Shown piece by piece: positions 1 through 6,701 of a DNA stretch of 64,000 bases (positions are counted from its first letter, which is position 1; each line of letters starts with the position of its first letter). The translations under genes and the position numbers were made by a program. Origin of the DNA: Paenibacillus tianmuensis (GTDB taxonomy: Bacteria; Bacillota; Bacilli; Paenibacillales; NBRC-103111); assembly GCF_900100345.1 (NCBI RefSeq), contig NZ_FMTT01000014.1, positions 62,001 through 126,000 of the forward strand, in the 5' to 3' direction. Under the pieces are notes generated by a model, which was given only the letters and a program-made list of their open reading frames with translations, was not told the DNA's origin and ran no database searches.

Positions 1-148
1 AGACGAGAACGCCGCACTCTGCACCGATTTGGATCAGGTCGATAAAATTTTCTTGATTCCCGCGAAAAATTCGCGTTTCATCCGAGTGAGTAAGAATGGC
101 CAGCGTCGGATGTTCGCGCTTGGACGGTGCGTTGGTGTTGGTATCCAC
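1..148 (-). CDS. YheC/YheD family ATP-grasp protein, N-terminal part (cut by window edge)
   Basis: Fourth and last member of a minus-strand YheC/YheD run. Only the first 49 codons lie in the window. It starts at GTG (148-146), directly after the TGA of the gene upstream (TGAGTG), with AAGGAGG about 9 bases before the start. The visible protein runs from a short polar N-terminus into LAILTHSDETRIF, matching the start of the pre-ATP-grasp segment in its neighbours (IGVLTS, VGIMTT). It therefore lacks the extra N-terminal domain of two of its paralogs. Family knowledge: YheC and YheD are spore-coat-associated proteins in Bacillus. The reaction is not known from the sequence. Translation is probably coupled to the gene before it. 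Confidence 0.75.
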   Translation of the reverse strand, partial: MDTNTNAPSKREHPTLAILTHSDETRIFRGNQENFIDLIQIGAECGVLV

Positions 149-1516
149 TCAGGAATCCCTCCTTGACCGAAATTGGCTCAAGTAGAGGCAGTAGTCGTGA
201 ATGTTTTGCAGCGAGGCTCTTCCTTGTTCCTTCAGCGCCGGATGCTTGAAAATGGACCGCCCCGGCTTGGAGTTCGCCTCGAACATCCAGAGGTGTTCGT
301 TCTGGTCGATCCCGATATCGAAGCCGAGCTCGCCCAAGGTATGACGGTAATTCTTTTCGATGTCCTCCGCCAGCTTGACGGCGGTTTCTTTGGCGTTCGC
401 CAGCACCGCGTCCGCCCGGTTGCCGAAAATTTGCCGGAGCACCTGGTCGGGAGTCATCAGCTGCCCGCCGGTGCGCACATGGGTCGTGACGCTGCCTTTG
501 CCTGCTTTCTTGGCCCCGATGGCGGCAACGACCCATTGGTTATTGCTGTTCTTGGTCATATGGAAGCGGAAGTCGATCGGACAGTTATCAAGTTCGATCA
601 GCCGAATCCCCTGCTGGGCAACGTAGTTGTTCAGCCTTCCGCTCTGCCGGTTAAGCAGCGACATGAGGGCCTCGAACCGGCTGAACCGCAGCAGCACATT
701 GCGTCCCCCGCGCCGGAAACGGACAAAGTAGCCGCGCTTCGGATTGTACGTCAGGCGGAAAATGCCGATGCCGAGGCTGCCGCCCGTCGGTTTCAAATAG
801 ATGAATTTATGCTTCTCCAGCATTTCCTTAATTTGCGAAGAGGTGGGGTTGATCCGGGACTCGGGAACGAAGCGGGAAGCTTCGGTGCCTTCCAGCAAAT
901 TGTAGACATCCCATTTGTCAAAAAAAGTCCAGTTGAACAGCGGAATCCCTCTGCGAATAAACCGCTGTTTGAAAGCGTTCATCGACTCGAGCCGCTCCGT
1001 CTTCCGACTGGGCAGCCGGTTGTAGACGACATCCGGCAGCGGCATCGTCTTGCGTACCCAACCGCCTTCGCCGCGCGGGAGAATGGCTGTGACGGTCGCT
1101 TGAGACCAATTGACGCTTTGGGGGGAAAAGCCGAAGTAGAATGCATTGTCGGAGCCGACGCGCATAAATTGCCGGATAAACTCCGTCCGATTGCCGAACG
1201 GAGCGCTGTCCCCTCCCGTGACGCTGGTCAAGACCCCGATCAGCGGGCCGATGCGGATGTCTTTGCCGTTGCTGCACGTGATCATGCTGGTGCCGGCCCG
1301 GGGAATGCGAAGCTGCGTGTAAAGAAATGACGGCAAATACAGATGGTTTCCGCTCTTTTTCAACAGCTTCAAACCTGCGGATACGCTTTTGCCGCCGAGG
1401 TGCAGATGTATGTTTCGTGTCTTGGATACTTTAAGCGCCCGCGCCAATTCGCCGGAGAGGTAGACGACCCGCTCCTGACGCTGGGTGACATGAATCGTGC
1501 AAGTTGTCAAGCTCAT
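149..1516 (-). CDS. YheC/YheD family endospore coat-associated ATP-grasp protein
   Basis: 455 aa. The ATG at 1516 is chosen because AGGAGG lies 5-6 bases upstream; an in-frame start 26 codons earlier has no such site. Residues 1 to about 95 form a small basic N-terminal domain. GPLIGVLTS then opens the pre-ATP-grasp region. The ATP-grasp core includes a phosphate-loop-like stretch (KPTGGSLGIGI) and ends in a metal-binding-like segment (FDIGIDQNEHLWMFEANSKPGRS). The ELGFDIGID and EANSKPGRS signatures recur in the two upstream genes, so these are paralogs. Family knowledge: YheC/YheD are spore-coat-associated in Bacillus. A carboxylate-amine ligase activity is inferred from the fold only. Confidence 0.85.
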   Translation of the reverse strand: MSLTTCTIHVTQRQERVVYLSGELARALKVSKTRNIHLHLGGKSVSAGLKLLKKSGNHLYLPSFLYTQLRIPRAGTSMITCSNGKDIRIGPLIGVLTSVTGGDSAPFGNRTEFIRQFMRVGSDNAFYFGFSPQSVNWSQATVTAILPRGEGGWVRKTMPLPDVVYNRLPSRKTERLESMNAFKQRFIRRGIPLFNWTFFDKWDVYNLLEGTEASRFVPESRINPTSSQIKEMLEKHKFIYLKPTGGSLGIGIFRLTYNPKRGYFVRFRRGGRNVLLRFSRFEALMSLLNRQSGRLNNYVAQQGIRLIELDNCPIDFRFHMTKNSNNQWVVAAIGAKKAGKGSVTTHVRTGGQLMTPDQVLRQIFGNRADAVLANAKETAVKLAEDIEKNYRHTLGELGFDIGIDQNEHLWMFEANSKPGRSIFKHPALKEQGRASLQNIHDYCLYLSQFRSRRDS

Positions 1517-1531
1517 GTTGAACCTCCTAAG

Positions 1532-1552
1532 AGTTTTGCCGCAGGCAAAACT
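1532..1552 (-). repeat. Hairpin just upstream of a YheC/YheD ribosome binding site
   Basis: Perfect 9-bp inverted repeat AGTTTTGCC / GGCAAAACT with a 3-base loop, only a few bases before the AGGAGG of the downstream minus-strand gene. A third copy of AGTTTTGCC lies at about 1573-1581, so the stem can pair in more than one way. No U-run follows it, so it is not a classical terminator. It may be a stability or translation element between two cotranscribed genes. The role is inference. Confidence 0.5.
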
Positions 1553-1590
1553 TTCTCCGAAAGCGTAGGCTAAGTTTTGCCGGGCATTCG

Positions 1591-2742
1591 TCAAGGCTGC
1601 TTTCGCCTGACGATTGCCTGCGCACGCGGCTGCCGCAGCAAATACCGCGCGTAGCGCAGCGGGTTGGCCAGTGCGTCCAGTTTGGCTTGGTCGTCTTGTA
1701 AATAAGTAAAGATGGAGCGGCCGGGTTTGGAATTCACCTCAAGAATCCAACTATTGCCGTCCGTGTCGACACCGAAATCAATGCCGAGCTCGGCGAGCCG
1801 CCCGTGACAAGATTCCAGCGCTTCCGGAAGCCCCATAGCGAGCTGCTTCAGCTCGTGAAGGAGCTTCTCGGCGCGTGCCGGCCCGAACTCGCGGGCGAAG
1901 AACGGTCCGATGGGTTCCACCGTGCCCCCGCCGTGCAGATTGGAGGTCAGGCTGCCGTTCTGCCCCCGGCGGACGGCCATGCCGGTCAGCTTCCAGCGGC
2001 CGTCGCCGTCTTTCTGCACGAGCGCGCGCACATCGTAGGCGTCGCCGTTTTGCGACTGCAGCGGCAAATACTGCTGCAGCAAATAGCTGCGCTGCGCGAC
2101 GAAGCGGCGCAGCCAGCGAAGCAGCGCCCCGGCGTCGGCGAAGCCGCACGCGACGGCGCGGTTGCGCGGATCACGCCCGCGGACGGTGAACGCAGGGGCC
2201 GCGCTTTCGCGGCGCACGAGCAGCACGCCGCGTCCCTGGGAGCCGCCACGCGGCTTCAGAATCGCTTCGCCGCACCGCCGGAGCCAATCCGCGAGCGTGC
2301 GCATGCTGCGCAGCGGCTGCGTCTCCGGCAGATGGCGGTCAAACCGGCCATCCCGCCGAAGCGCTTGCTGAACGTCCCACTTGCCCTTCAAGCCGTGGCC
2401 GAGCAGCCGGACGGAGGACTGCTGCTTAAGACCGTGCAATGCGCTCCGATAATCGGCGTACTGCCTTCGGGCGGTGAAAAAGCAGCGGTCATATACGACA
2501 GCCGGCAGGTCGAAGGTCCGGCTGACCCATTCCTTGAGTGCCGGATCATAGACATACCCGGTCACTTGCGGCCGGGACCAGTCGATGCCCTGCGGAGAAA
2601 ATACGAATACCGTCAAGCCGCTGCGGCTCCCGTGGGTGCATAAACGGCGGTAGAAATCGCGGTTGGCAAAAGGCGGATGTTCATCGGTTTGCGTCGTCAT
2701 GATGCCGACGGTACTTTCGTTCGGGCGGTCTGGTTTCATCAT
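1591..2742 (-). CDS. YheC/YheD family protein lacking the N-terminal accessory domain
   Basis: 383 aa from the ATG at 2742 (ATGATG), with GAGG about 8 bases upstream. A longer reading from 2799 is possible but has no visible ribosome binding site. The protein starts almost directly at the pre-ATP-grasp segment (STVGIMTT) and so lacks the roughly 95-residue domain of the genes on either side. The core contains the glycine-rich loop LKPRGGSQGRGV and the terminal LGIDFGVDTDGNSWILEVNSKPGRS. Its middle is richer in Arg/Ala and GC than its neighbours. Likely a spore-associated ATP-grasp paralog; substrate unknown. Confidence 0.8.
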   Translation of the reverse strand: MMKPDRPNESTVGIMTTQTDEHPPFANRDFYRRLCTHGSRSGLTVFVFSPQGIDWSRPQVTGYVYDPALKEWVSRTFDLPAVVYDRCFFTARRQYADYRSALHGLKQQSSVRLLGHGLKGKWDVQQALRRDGRFDRHLPETQPLRSMRTLADWLRRCGEAILKPRGGSQGRGVLLVRRESAAPAFTVRGRDPRNRAVACGFADAGALLRWLRRFVAQRSYLLQQYLPLQSQNGDAYDVRALVQKDGDGRWKLTGMAVRRGQNGSLTSNLHGGGTVEPIGPFFAREFGPARAEKLLHELKQLAMGLPEALESCHGRLAELGIDFGVDTDGNSWILEVNSKPGRSIFTYLQDDQAKLDALANPLRYARYLLRQPRAQAIVRRKQP

Positions 2743-2866
2743 GCGCTTTACCTCGATCCGTTGGAGCTGCGTTCGTCGCAGGACCCCGAAATATCCCATA
2801 TACGGGGGGCAGTTTATCGGGGGAGATCTGCTTTCCGGTTCGCCGATTCGGAAGCTTGGCGAACGG

Positions 2867-4237
2867 TCAAAACTTCGCCGTGAAGCGGGCGTATTGCACC
2901 AGCTTCTTGACGGAGGGACGGATCTTGCGCCCGGCCGCCAGCGGCGTATTGTCCTCCTTCGACGGCTTCGAGTTGACTTCAATCAGCCATACCCGGCCAT
3001 TCGTATCGATCGCCAGATCGATTCCGAGCTCGGCATAATGGCCTTGGATCTGCGTTTCGATGCCCTTGGCAATTTGGATGGCCGCCCGCCTCAGCTTGCC
3101 TACGCCGCCGGCCGCCGCGGCAGCCCCGGAGCGTCCCAAAGCGTCCTTGACCGTTGTCAGCGTACCCCCCCGAGCCAGATTGGAGACGAAGTGATGCGTG
3201 CCGGCTATGCGGGCTACGATGGACGTAATGCCCCATTGTCCGGTTTCCCCGCGCTGCACCAAGGCCCGAAAATCGACGGGCCGGCCGTTCACGGTCAGCA
3301 AGTCGAGCCCTTGCTGAATTTGATAGCGTCGGCTTTTCAATTTGCCCGAGATGGTGCTGAACAGCTTGCCAAGGGTCGCAAAGGACTGCTTACGGGCGCC
3401 GCCCAGATTCGTAAAATGACAAATGTATCCGTCCGGTTGTTTTTTAATCCGAATGATGCCTTTCCCGAGGCTGCCGGTAATCGGTTTGAGAAACACGGTC
3501 GGATGCTTGGCGCACATCGATTTGAGAAGCTGGAGGTTCCGCAGCAAATACGACTCCGGCAAGTACTTCTGCAGACCCGCTTCCTTGTGGAGGGCATCGA
3601 ATACTTCCGTCTTGTTCAAATACTTTTCATTGAAGAGCACCGCATTATGGCGACTCTTGGCTTGCGTCACAAAATGCTGCACATTGGCCCGGTTTTCCAG
3701 CTTGCGCGAGGTCAGACGGTTATACAGCACGTGCGGCACCGGAAACGTCGTTTTTTCCCAGTCGCCGGTTGCCTTGACGCGCCACCCCCGAACCTCGTCG
3801 CTCTGTCCGCGCAAATCTTCAGGCGTGCTGAAATACACCGATGCGCCATACAGCCTGCACGCCTCGGAGAGCTCGCGGCTAAAGGCGGTATTCGCCCCGA
3901 ACAGCTTGTCGGCGGAATTGGCGTAAACGCGGCTGACCATGACACCGATCAGCGGGCCAAGATGAATCGTACGGGTTCCGGTTTTGTATTGAAGACAGAG
4001 TTCATCCCCGTGGGCAAGCCCCCATCGGGAAGCTAACGAACCGCTCAAGCGCAGCACGCCGGCCTTGGACGAAGAGTTGACCGAAACCTCCTCCCGGCTA
4101 GAGCCGAAACGGAGCTGGAGAGGCTGCTGCAGCGGAATCTTCCATCTTTTCACTACAGATTCGCTGAGCGTCAGAACGGAACCGTCCGAGGAAGTGCCGG
4201 CGCTTTGGATCTGGATCGTCACCTTTGTTCTTTTCAT
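2867..4237 (-). CDS. YheC/YheD family endospore coat-associated ATP-grasp protein
   Basis: 456 aa. The start at 4237 has AAGGAG about 7 bases before ATG; in-frame codons further upstream lack a site. An N-terminal domain (about 1-105) rich in short beta-like stretches precedes GPLIGVMVS. The ATP-grasp core has LKPITGSLGKGI and ends in LGIDLAIDTNGRVWLIEVNSKPS. It is first in the minus-strand run, so its promoter should lie in 4238-4450. Function is assigned by family only: a spore coat or cortex-associated ATP-grasp enzyme with unknown product. Confidence 0.85.
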   Translation of the reverse strand: MKRTKVTIQIQSAGTSSDGSVLTLSESVVKRWKIPLQQPLQLRFGSSREEVSVNSSSKAGVLRLSGSLASRWGLAHGDELCLQYKTGTRTIHLGPLIGVMVSRVYANSADKLFGANTAFSRELSEACRLYGASVYFSTPEDLRGQSDEVRGWRVKATGDWEKTTFPVPHVLYNRLTSRKLENRANVQHFVTQAKSRHNAVLFNEKYLNKTEVFDALHKEAGLQKYLPESYLLRNLQLLKSMCAKHPTVFLKPITGSLGKGIIRIKKQPDGYICHFTNLGGARKQSFATLGKLFSTISGKLKSRRYQIQQGLDLLTVNGRPVDFRALVQRGETGQWGITSIVARIAGTHHFVSNLARGGTLTTVKDALGRSGAAAAAGGVGKLRRAAIQIAKGIETQIQGHYAELGIDLAIDTNGRVWLIEVNSKPSKEDNTPLAAGRKIRPSVKKLVQYARFTAKF

Positions 4238-4449
4238 GCGGAACTCCTTCCCAGCACCGGCTTGCCGCAAGACATGCCGCAACATGCTTTGAACATTGAG
4301 AAGCGAACTACTTCATCATATGAGGGCGTCTAACCCTTGGTGAAAGAAACTACCTATATCGGGCAAGTGCCTGCAAGCCCGTCGACTCCTGCCATGACTG
4401 AAATACTTCATGTCGGAGCAAGATCCTTTTGAGCCTTCTACAAGGTGAA
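4238..4449. other. Intergenic region upstream of the yheC/yheD run
   Basis: I see no gene here. It should hold the minus-strand promoter for the YheC/YheD run, probably a sporulation-sigma promoter, but I could not point to a convincing -35/-10 pair. The right side ends in a long hairpin. Confidence 0.4.
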
Positions 4450-4506
4450 CGTCAAATAGCCCCCAGCGAGCCTAGCTAAGCTAGCCGCGTTGGGGGCTAT
4501 TTGACG
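4450..4506. terminator. Long near-perfect inverted repeat between divergent transcription units
   Basis: Arms of 19 bp (4450-4468 and 4488-4506) pair with one G/A difference. Between them is a second, nearly palindromic CTAGCTAAGCTAG core. The outer part begins CGTCAAATAGCCCCC. There is no strong T-run on either side, so it may be an unusual bidirectional insulator, or a repeat, rather than a standard terminator. It separates the promoter of the YheC/YheD run from that of the acyltransferase. Confidence 0.5.
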
Positions 4507-4541
4507 CTTACTCTACAAGCAAATCATCTAACCAGGGCTAA

Positions 4542-4595
4542 GTGACTAGACTGTCACATTCAAGTCACTGTAAAGTTACTTCGGGCAGATATATT
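4542..4595 (+). promoter_or_regulatory. Four 11-bp-phased direct repeats plus -10 box (OmpR-family-like activator site)
   Basis: Four 6-mers occur at an exact 11-bp pitch: GTGACT (4542), GTCACA (4553), GTCACT (4564), GTTACT (4575). Nine bases later is TATATT (4590-4595). PhoP-type response regulators bind such 11-bp direct repeats, and the spacing to the -10 is the same as in the ppk, pstS and pstC promoters here. The half-site GTNACW differs from their TTWACA, so either a PhoP variant or another OmpR-family regulator could bind. The geometry is seen directly; the regulator is inferred. Confidence 0.6.
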
Positions 4596-4627
4596 AAACC
4601 CATCGACAAACGGTTGGAGGGTTCAGC

Positions 4628-4678
4628 ATGGAAATTCTAAGGATCGAACATAGTATAAATGCCTATGAACTTCTGTAA
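4628..4678 (+). CDS. Possible 16-aa leader peptide upstream of the acyltransferase
   Basis: A short reading frame, MEILRIEHSINAYELL, starts at ATG 4628 behind a strong site (TTGGAGGG, about 6 bases upstream). It stops at 4678, 19 bases before the proposed GTG start of the acyltransferase, and the weaker GAAGGGA of that gene follows the stop directly. This arrangement would couple translation of the two. No recognisable family. It could also be a chance ORF. Confidence 0.4.
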   Translation: MEILRIEHSINAYELL

Positions 4679-4697
4679 GAAGGGAAGAGAAACGCAC

Positions 4698-5804
4698 GTG
4701 ACAGAAACGAAACGGATATCGAAACCGAAGCTGTTGGAGCTGGACATCGTCCGGGCCATCGCCATTCTCGCGGTCGTGCTCATTCATTCGACGGCCGACC
4801 CCACGGTCGAGCTGCCGCCGGGCAGCGGCCCCCATGCGGTGTATCTGACGCTCAACAAGCTTTCCAGTTTTGCCGTGCCGGTATTTATCCTGATCAGCGG
4901 TCTGGTATTGTTTTACCGCTATCAGGACGACTTCGGCGGCAAGCAGGCGCTGCAGTTTTATTTGAAGCGTGTCAAGCAGGTGCTGTACCCGTATTTGGTG
5001 TGGTCGCTCTTTTATTACTTGTACAACCAGTGGATTTTTGTCGGGCAAAACCTGCACTGGAAAACGAGAGAATTTTTGGGTTTGCTAAAGTGGGGGGAAG
5101 CTTCGTATCACTTATACTTTATGATCATTATCATCCAGTTTTATTTGCTGTTTCCGCTGCTGATGTGGCTGTGCCGGACATTTCCCTGTTTCCGCAGCGG
5201 CTTGATCTGGATCGGCCTGTTCATTCAGACCGGGTTTTATGCGTATCACATCTGGGTGAAGCCGATCGGCCACATGCCTGCGCTCGCTATTAACTATTTC
5301 AGCATGTTTACGCTAGGCGGATGGATCGGTCTCCATTACGAAGCATTCGCGGCTTGGATTCGCAAGCACTTCGTCTGGGTGCTGCCGCTGACGGCGGTGC
5401 TCGGCTTCGGCTTCATGGGCTTGTCCCAGATGGAAGTGCGGCTGAAAGTCGATCTGGCCCACCCCTGGAATCACGTCTTGTATTACGCTTATGCGGCTTT
5501 TGCCGCCATGAGCTTTATCCGATTGGGCCAGTTGCTGCTGGAGCGGGCCAAAGCGGCGGCGCGCGTGCTCATGACGCTTGGAGCCGCCTCGTTCGGCATT
5601 TATTTGGCGCATCCGGCGTTGATGACCTATTACAAAATGCATGTCCTCCCGTTCAGCAGCGCCATGTCGGCTTATCATGCCTATATATTTGAGGTGTTCG
5701 CGCTTTGTCTGACGATTCCGTGGATCGCAACGTTCTTGTATGGTCAAGCCATGCGGTCGTTCCGGCGCAAGAAGCCAAAGCTAAGCCCCGGCGGGAGCGC
5801 TTAG
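4698..5804 (+). CDS. Acyltransferase 3 family integral membrane protein
   Basis: About 368 aa. The protein has about ten hydrophobic segments with short loops. The N-terminal stretch LDIVRAIAILAVVLIHS carries the family signature, with the conserved His in the first membrane segment. The first span is followed by FAVPVFILISG and the last by FGIYLAHP. Family knowledge: acyltransferase-3 proteins move acetyl or other acyl groups across or onto envelope polymers or exported molecules. The start is uncertain: GTG 4698 (GAAGGGA upstream) avoids overlap with the leader ORF, while ATG 4659/4665 would overlap it. The phased-repeat promoter suggests control by a response regulator. Substrate unknown. 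Confidence 0.8.
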   Translation: MTETKRISKPKLLELDIVRAIAILAVVLIHSTADPTVELPPGSGPHAVYLTLNKLSSFAVPVFILISGLVLFYRYQDDFGGKQALQFYLKRVKQVLYPYLVWSLFYYLYNQWIFVGQNLHWKTREFLGLLKWGEASYHLYFMIIIIQFYLLFPLLMWLCRTFPCFRSGLIWIGLFIQTGFYAYHIWVKPIGHMPALAINYFSMFTLGGWIGLHYEAFAAWIRKHFVWVLPLTAVLGFGFMGLSQMEVRLKVDLAHPWNHVLYYAYAAFAAMSFIRLGQLLLERAKAAARVLMTLGAASFGIYLAHPALMTYYKMHVLPFSSAMSAYHAYIFEVFALCLTIPWIATFLYGQAMRSFRRKKPKLSPGGSA

Positions 5805-5879
5805 CGAAGTTAAGGTGCTATTTTGGCCGGGACCCTCATACAATGTATCGTACAAGTTGTACGAGGGGAGGCTGGAATT

Positions 5880-6158
5880 TTGAAGGGGACCCGTCATATC
5901 ATGGGGTTGGCCCTGGCGCTGGGCATGATGCTTTACGCCGTACCAAGGCTCGATTTCAGCGGGGGCTGGACGCTGGCTTCCGTTTTCGGCGCGGGATGGA
6001 TCGCTTTTGCGCTGCTCGTCATTGCCGCACATTTGCACGAGCTGCTTGGCGTGGAGGAGGAGACGAAGCGGGAGCTGCTCAAGATCAAACGAATGAAAAA
6101 ATGGCGGCTGGAGCAATCGCTGCAGGGAAGGCGCAGCCTTTTGCAGATCAAAAGATAG
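5880..6158 (+). CDS. Small two-TM membrane protein with basic coiled-coil tail, unknown function
   Basis: 92 aa from TTG 5880, chosen because GGGGAGG lies 9 bases upstream. There are two predicted membrane segments (about 7-22 and 28-50). A highly charged Lys/Arg/Glu-rich helix (about 55-92) follows and is likely cytoplasmic. I do not recognise a family. It follows the acyltransferase by about 75 bases on the same strand and may be cotranscribed. A strong terminator follows its stop codon directly. Confidence 0.6.
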   Translation: MKGTRHIMGLALALGMMLYAVPRLDFSGGWTLASVFGAGWIAFALLVIAAHLHELLGVEEETKRELLKIKRMKKWRLEQSLQGRRSLLQIKR

Positions 6159-6160
6159 CG

Positions 6161-6208
6161 AAAAAAGTCCGTTTTCACCCCTTAAGCGGTGGGAAACGGA
6201 CTTTTTTT
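6161..6208. terminator. Bidirectional Rho-independent terminator
   Basis: Stem AAAAAGTCCGTTT / AAACGGACTTTTT, with A- and T-runs on the outer ends so that it works from both sides. It lies between two convergent small genes (ending 6158 on plus and 6220 on minus). Confidence 0.9.
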
Positions 6209-6219
6209 CTGCCCCTCGG

Positions 6220-6552
6220 CTACACAATGAGCGAGATCGCTAACAGATCGAACAGGACGAGCGGTAAGATCACATTGCTGTAGAAGGGATTGTAGAACGA
6301 ATCAGCATAAGGGCCGGGAAGCAGGGCGCGGCCGTGCTCCGGAGACATTTGCAAATACGCGTAATGATCGTCGATATTTACGATCGTGCCTTCGTAGCTG
6401 TGCCCGTGGACCGTATAGACGCGTACGGGCCTCTGCAAATATTCGGTGCATATGCTGTGAATGCGGTTCTTGCACCGGTTGAATGCTTCCGCGTCGCGCG
6501 TATCAAGCTCGTAGACGGTCCGCGTCTCGCCTGCGAATGGGTTGTCTGGCAT
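6220..6552 (-). CDS. Conserved small protein with Sm-like middle and hydrophobic C-terminus, unknown function
   Basis: 110 aa. ATG at 6552 with AGGAGGTG about 10 bases upstream. The central part (PVRVYTVHGHSYEGTIVNIDDHYAYLQM, abridged: VRVYT..GTIVNIDDHYAYL) has the beta-strand rhythm of Sm-like/DUF2642-type folds found in some spore-coat-linked proteins. The last 20 residues are hydrophobic (LPLVLFDLLAISLIV) and could sit in or on a membrane. It is divergent from ytoI. Family and role are not established. Confidence 0.65.
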   Translation of the reverse strand: MPDNPFAGETRTVYELDTRDAEAFNRCKNRIHSICTEYLQRPVRVYTVHGHSYEGTIVNIDDHYAYLQMSPEHGRALLPGPYADSFYNPFYSNVILPLVLFDLLAISLIV

Positions 6553-6637
6553 ATGGATTCCACACCTCCTATGGGGTTTCGCCTAATCCATTGTATGCTG
6601 ACGGGCTGCTTTTCTAGTCCTGAGCGCAGTTTTTTTT

Positions 6638-6666
6638 GTGCAAAAAAAATGATAAGATATAGTACA
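6638..6666 (+). promoter_or_regulatory. Candidate sigma-A promoter for ytoI
   Basis: TTGTGC, about 16 bp, then TATAGT, within an A/T-rich stretch that also contains a T8-GTGC-A8 inverted repeat (about 6631-6650). It lies about 40-60 bases before the ytoI start. The assignment is by eye. Confidence 0.45.
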
Positions 6667-6701
6667 GAGTGATACAGAATTAGAATGGATTGGTGAGACA
6701 G

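Noticed and set aside
173-1330. Long plus-strand open frames opposite the YheC/YheD genes (also 1804-2643 and 2663-4036)
   Set aside because: They mirror the minus-strand genes in a GC-rich sequence, lack ribosome sites and show no family motifs.
4552-4574. WalR-type box (TGTWAH-N5-TGTWAH) upstream of the acyltransferase
   Set aside because: TGTCAC and TGTAAA occur but 17 bp apart, not 11; the GTNACW series fits the 11-bp pitch far better.
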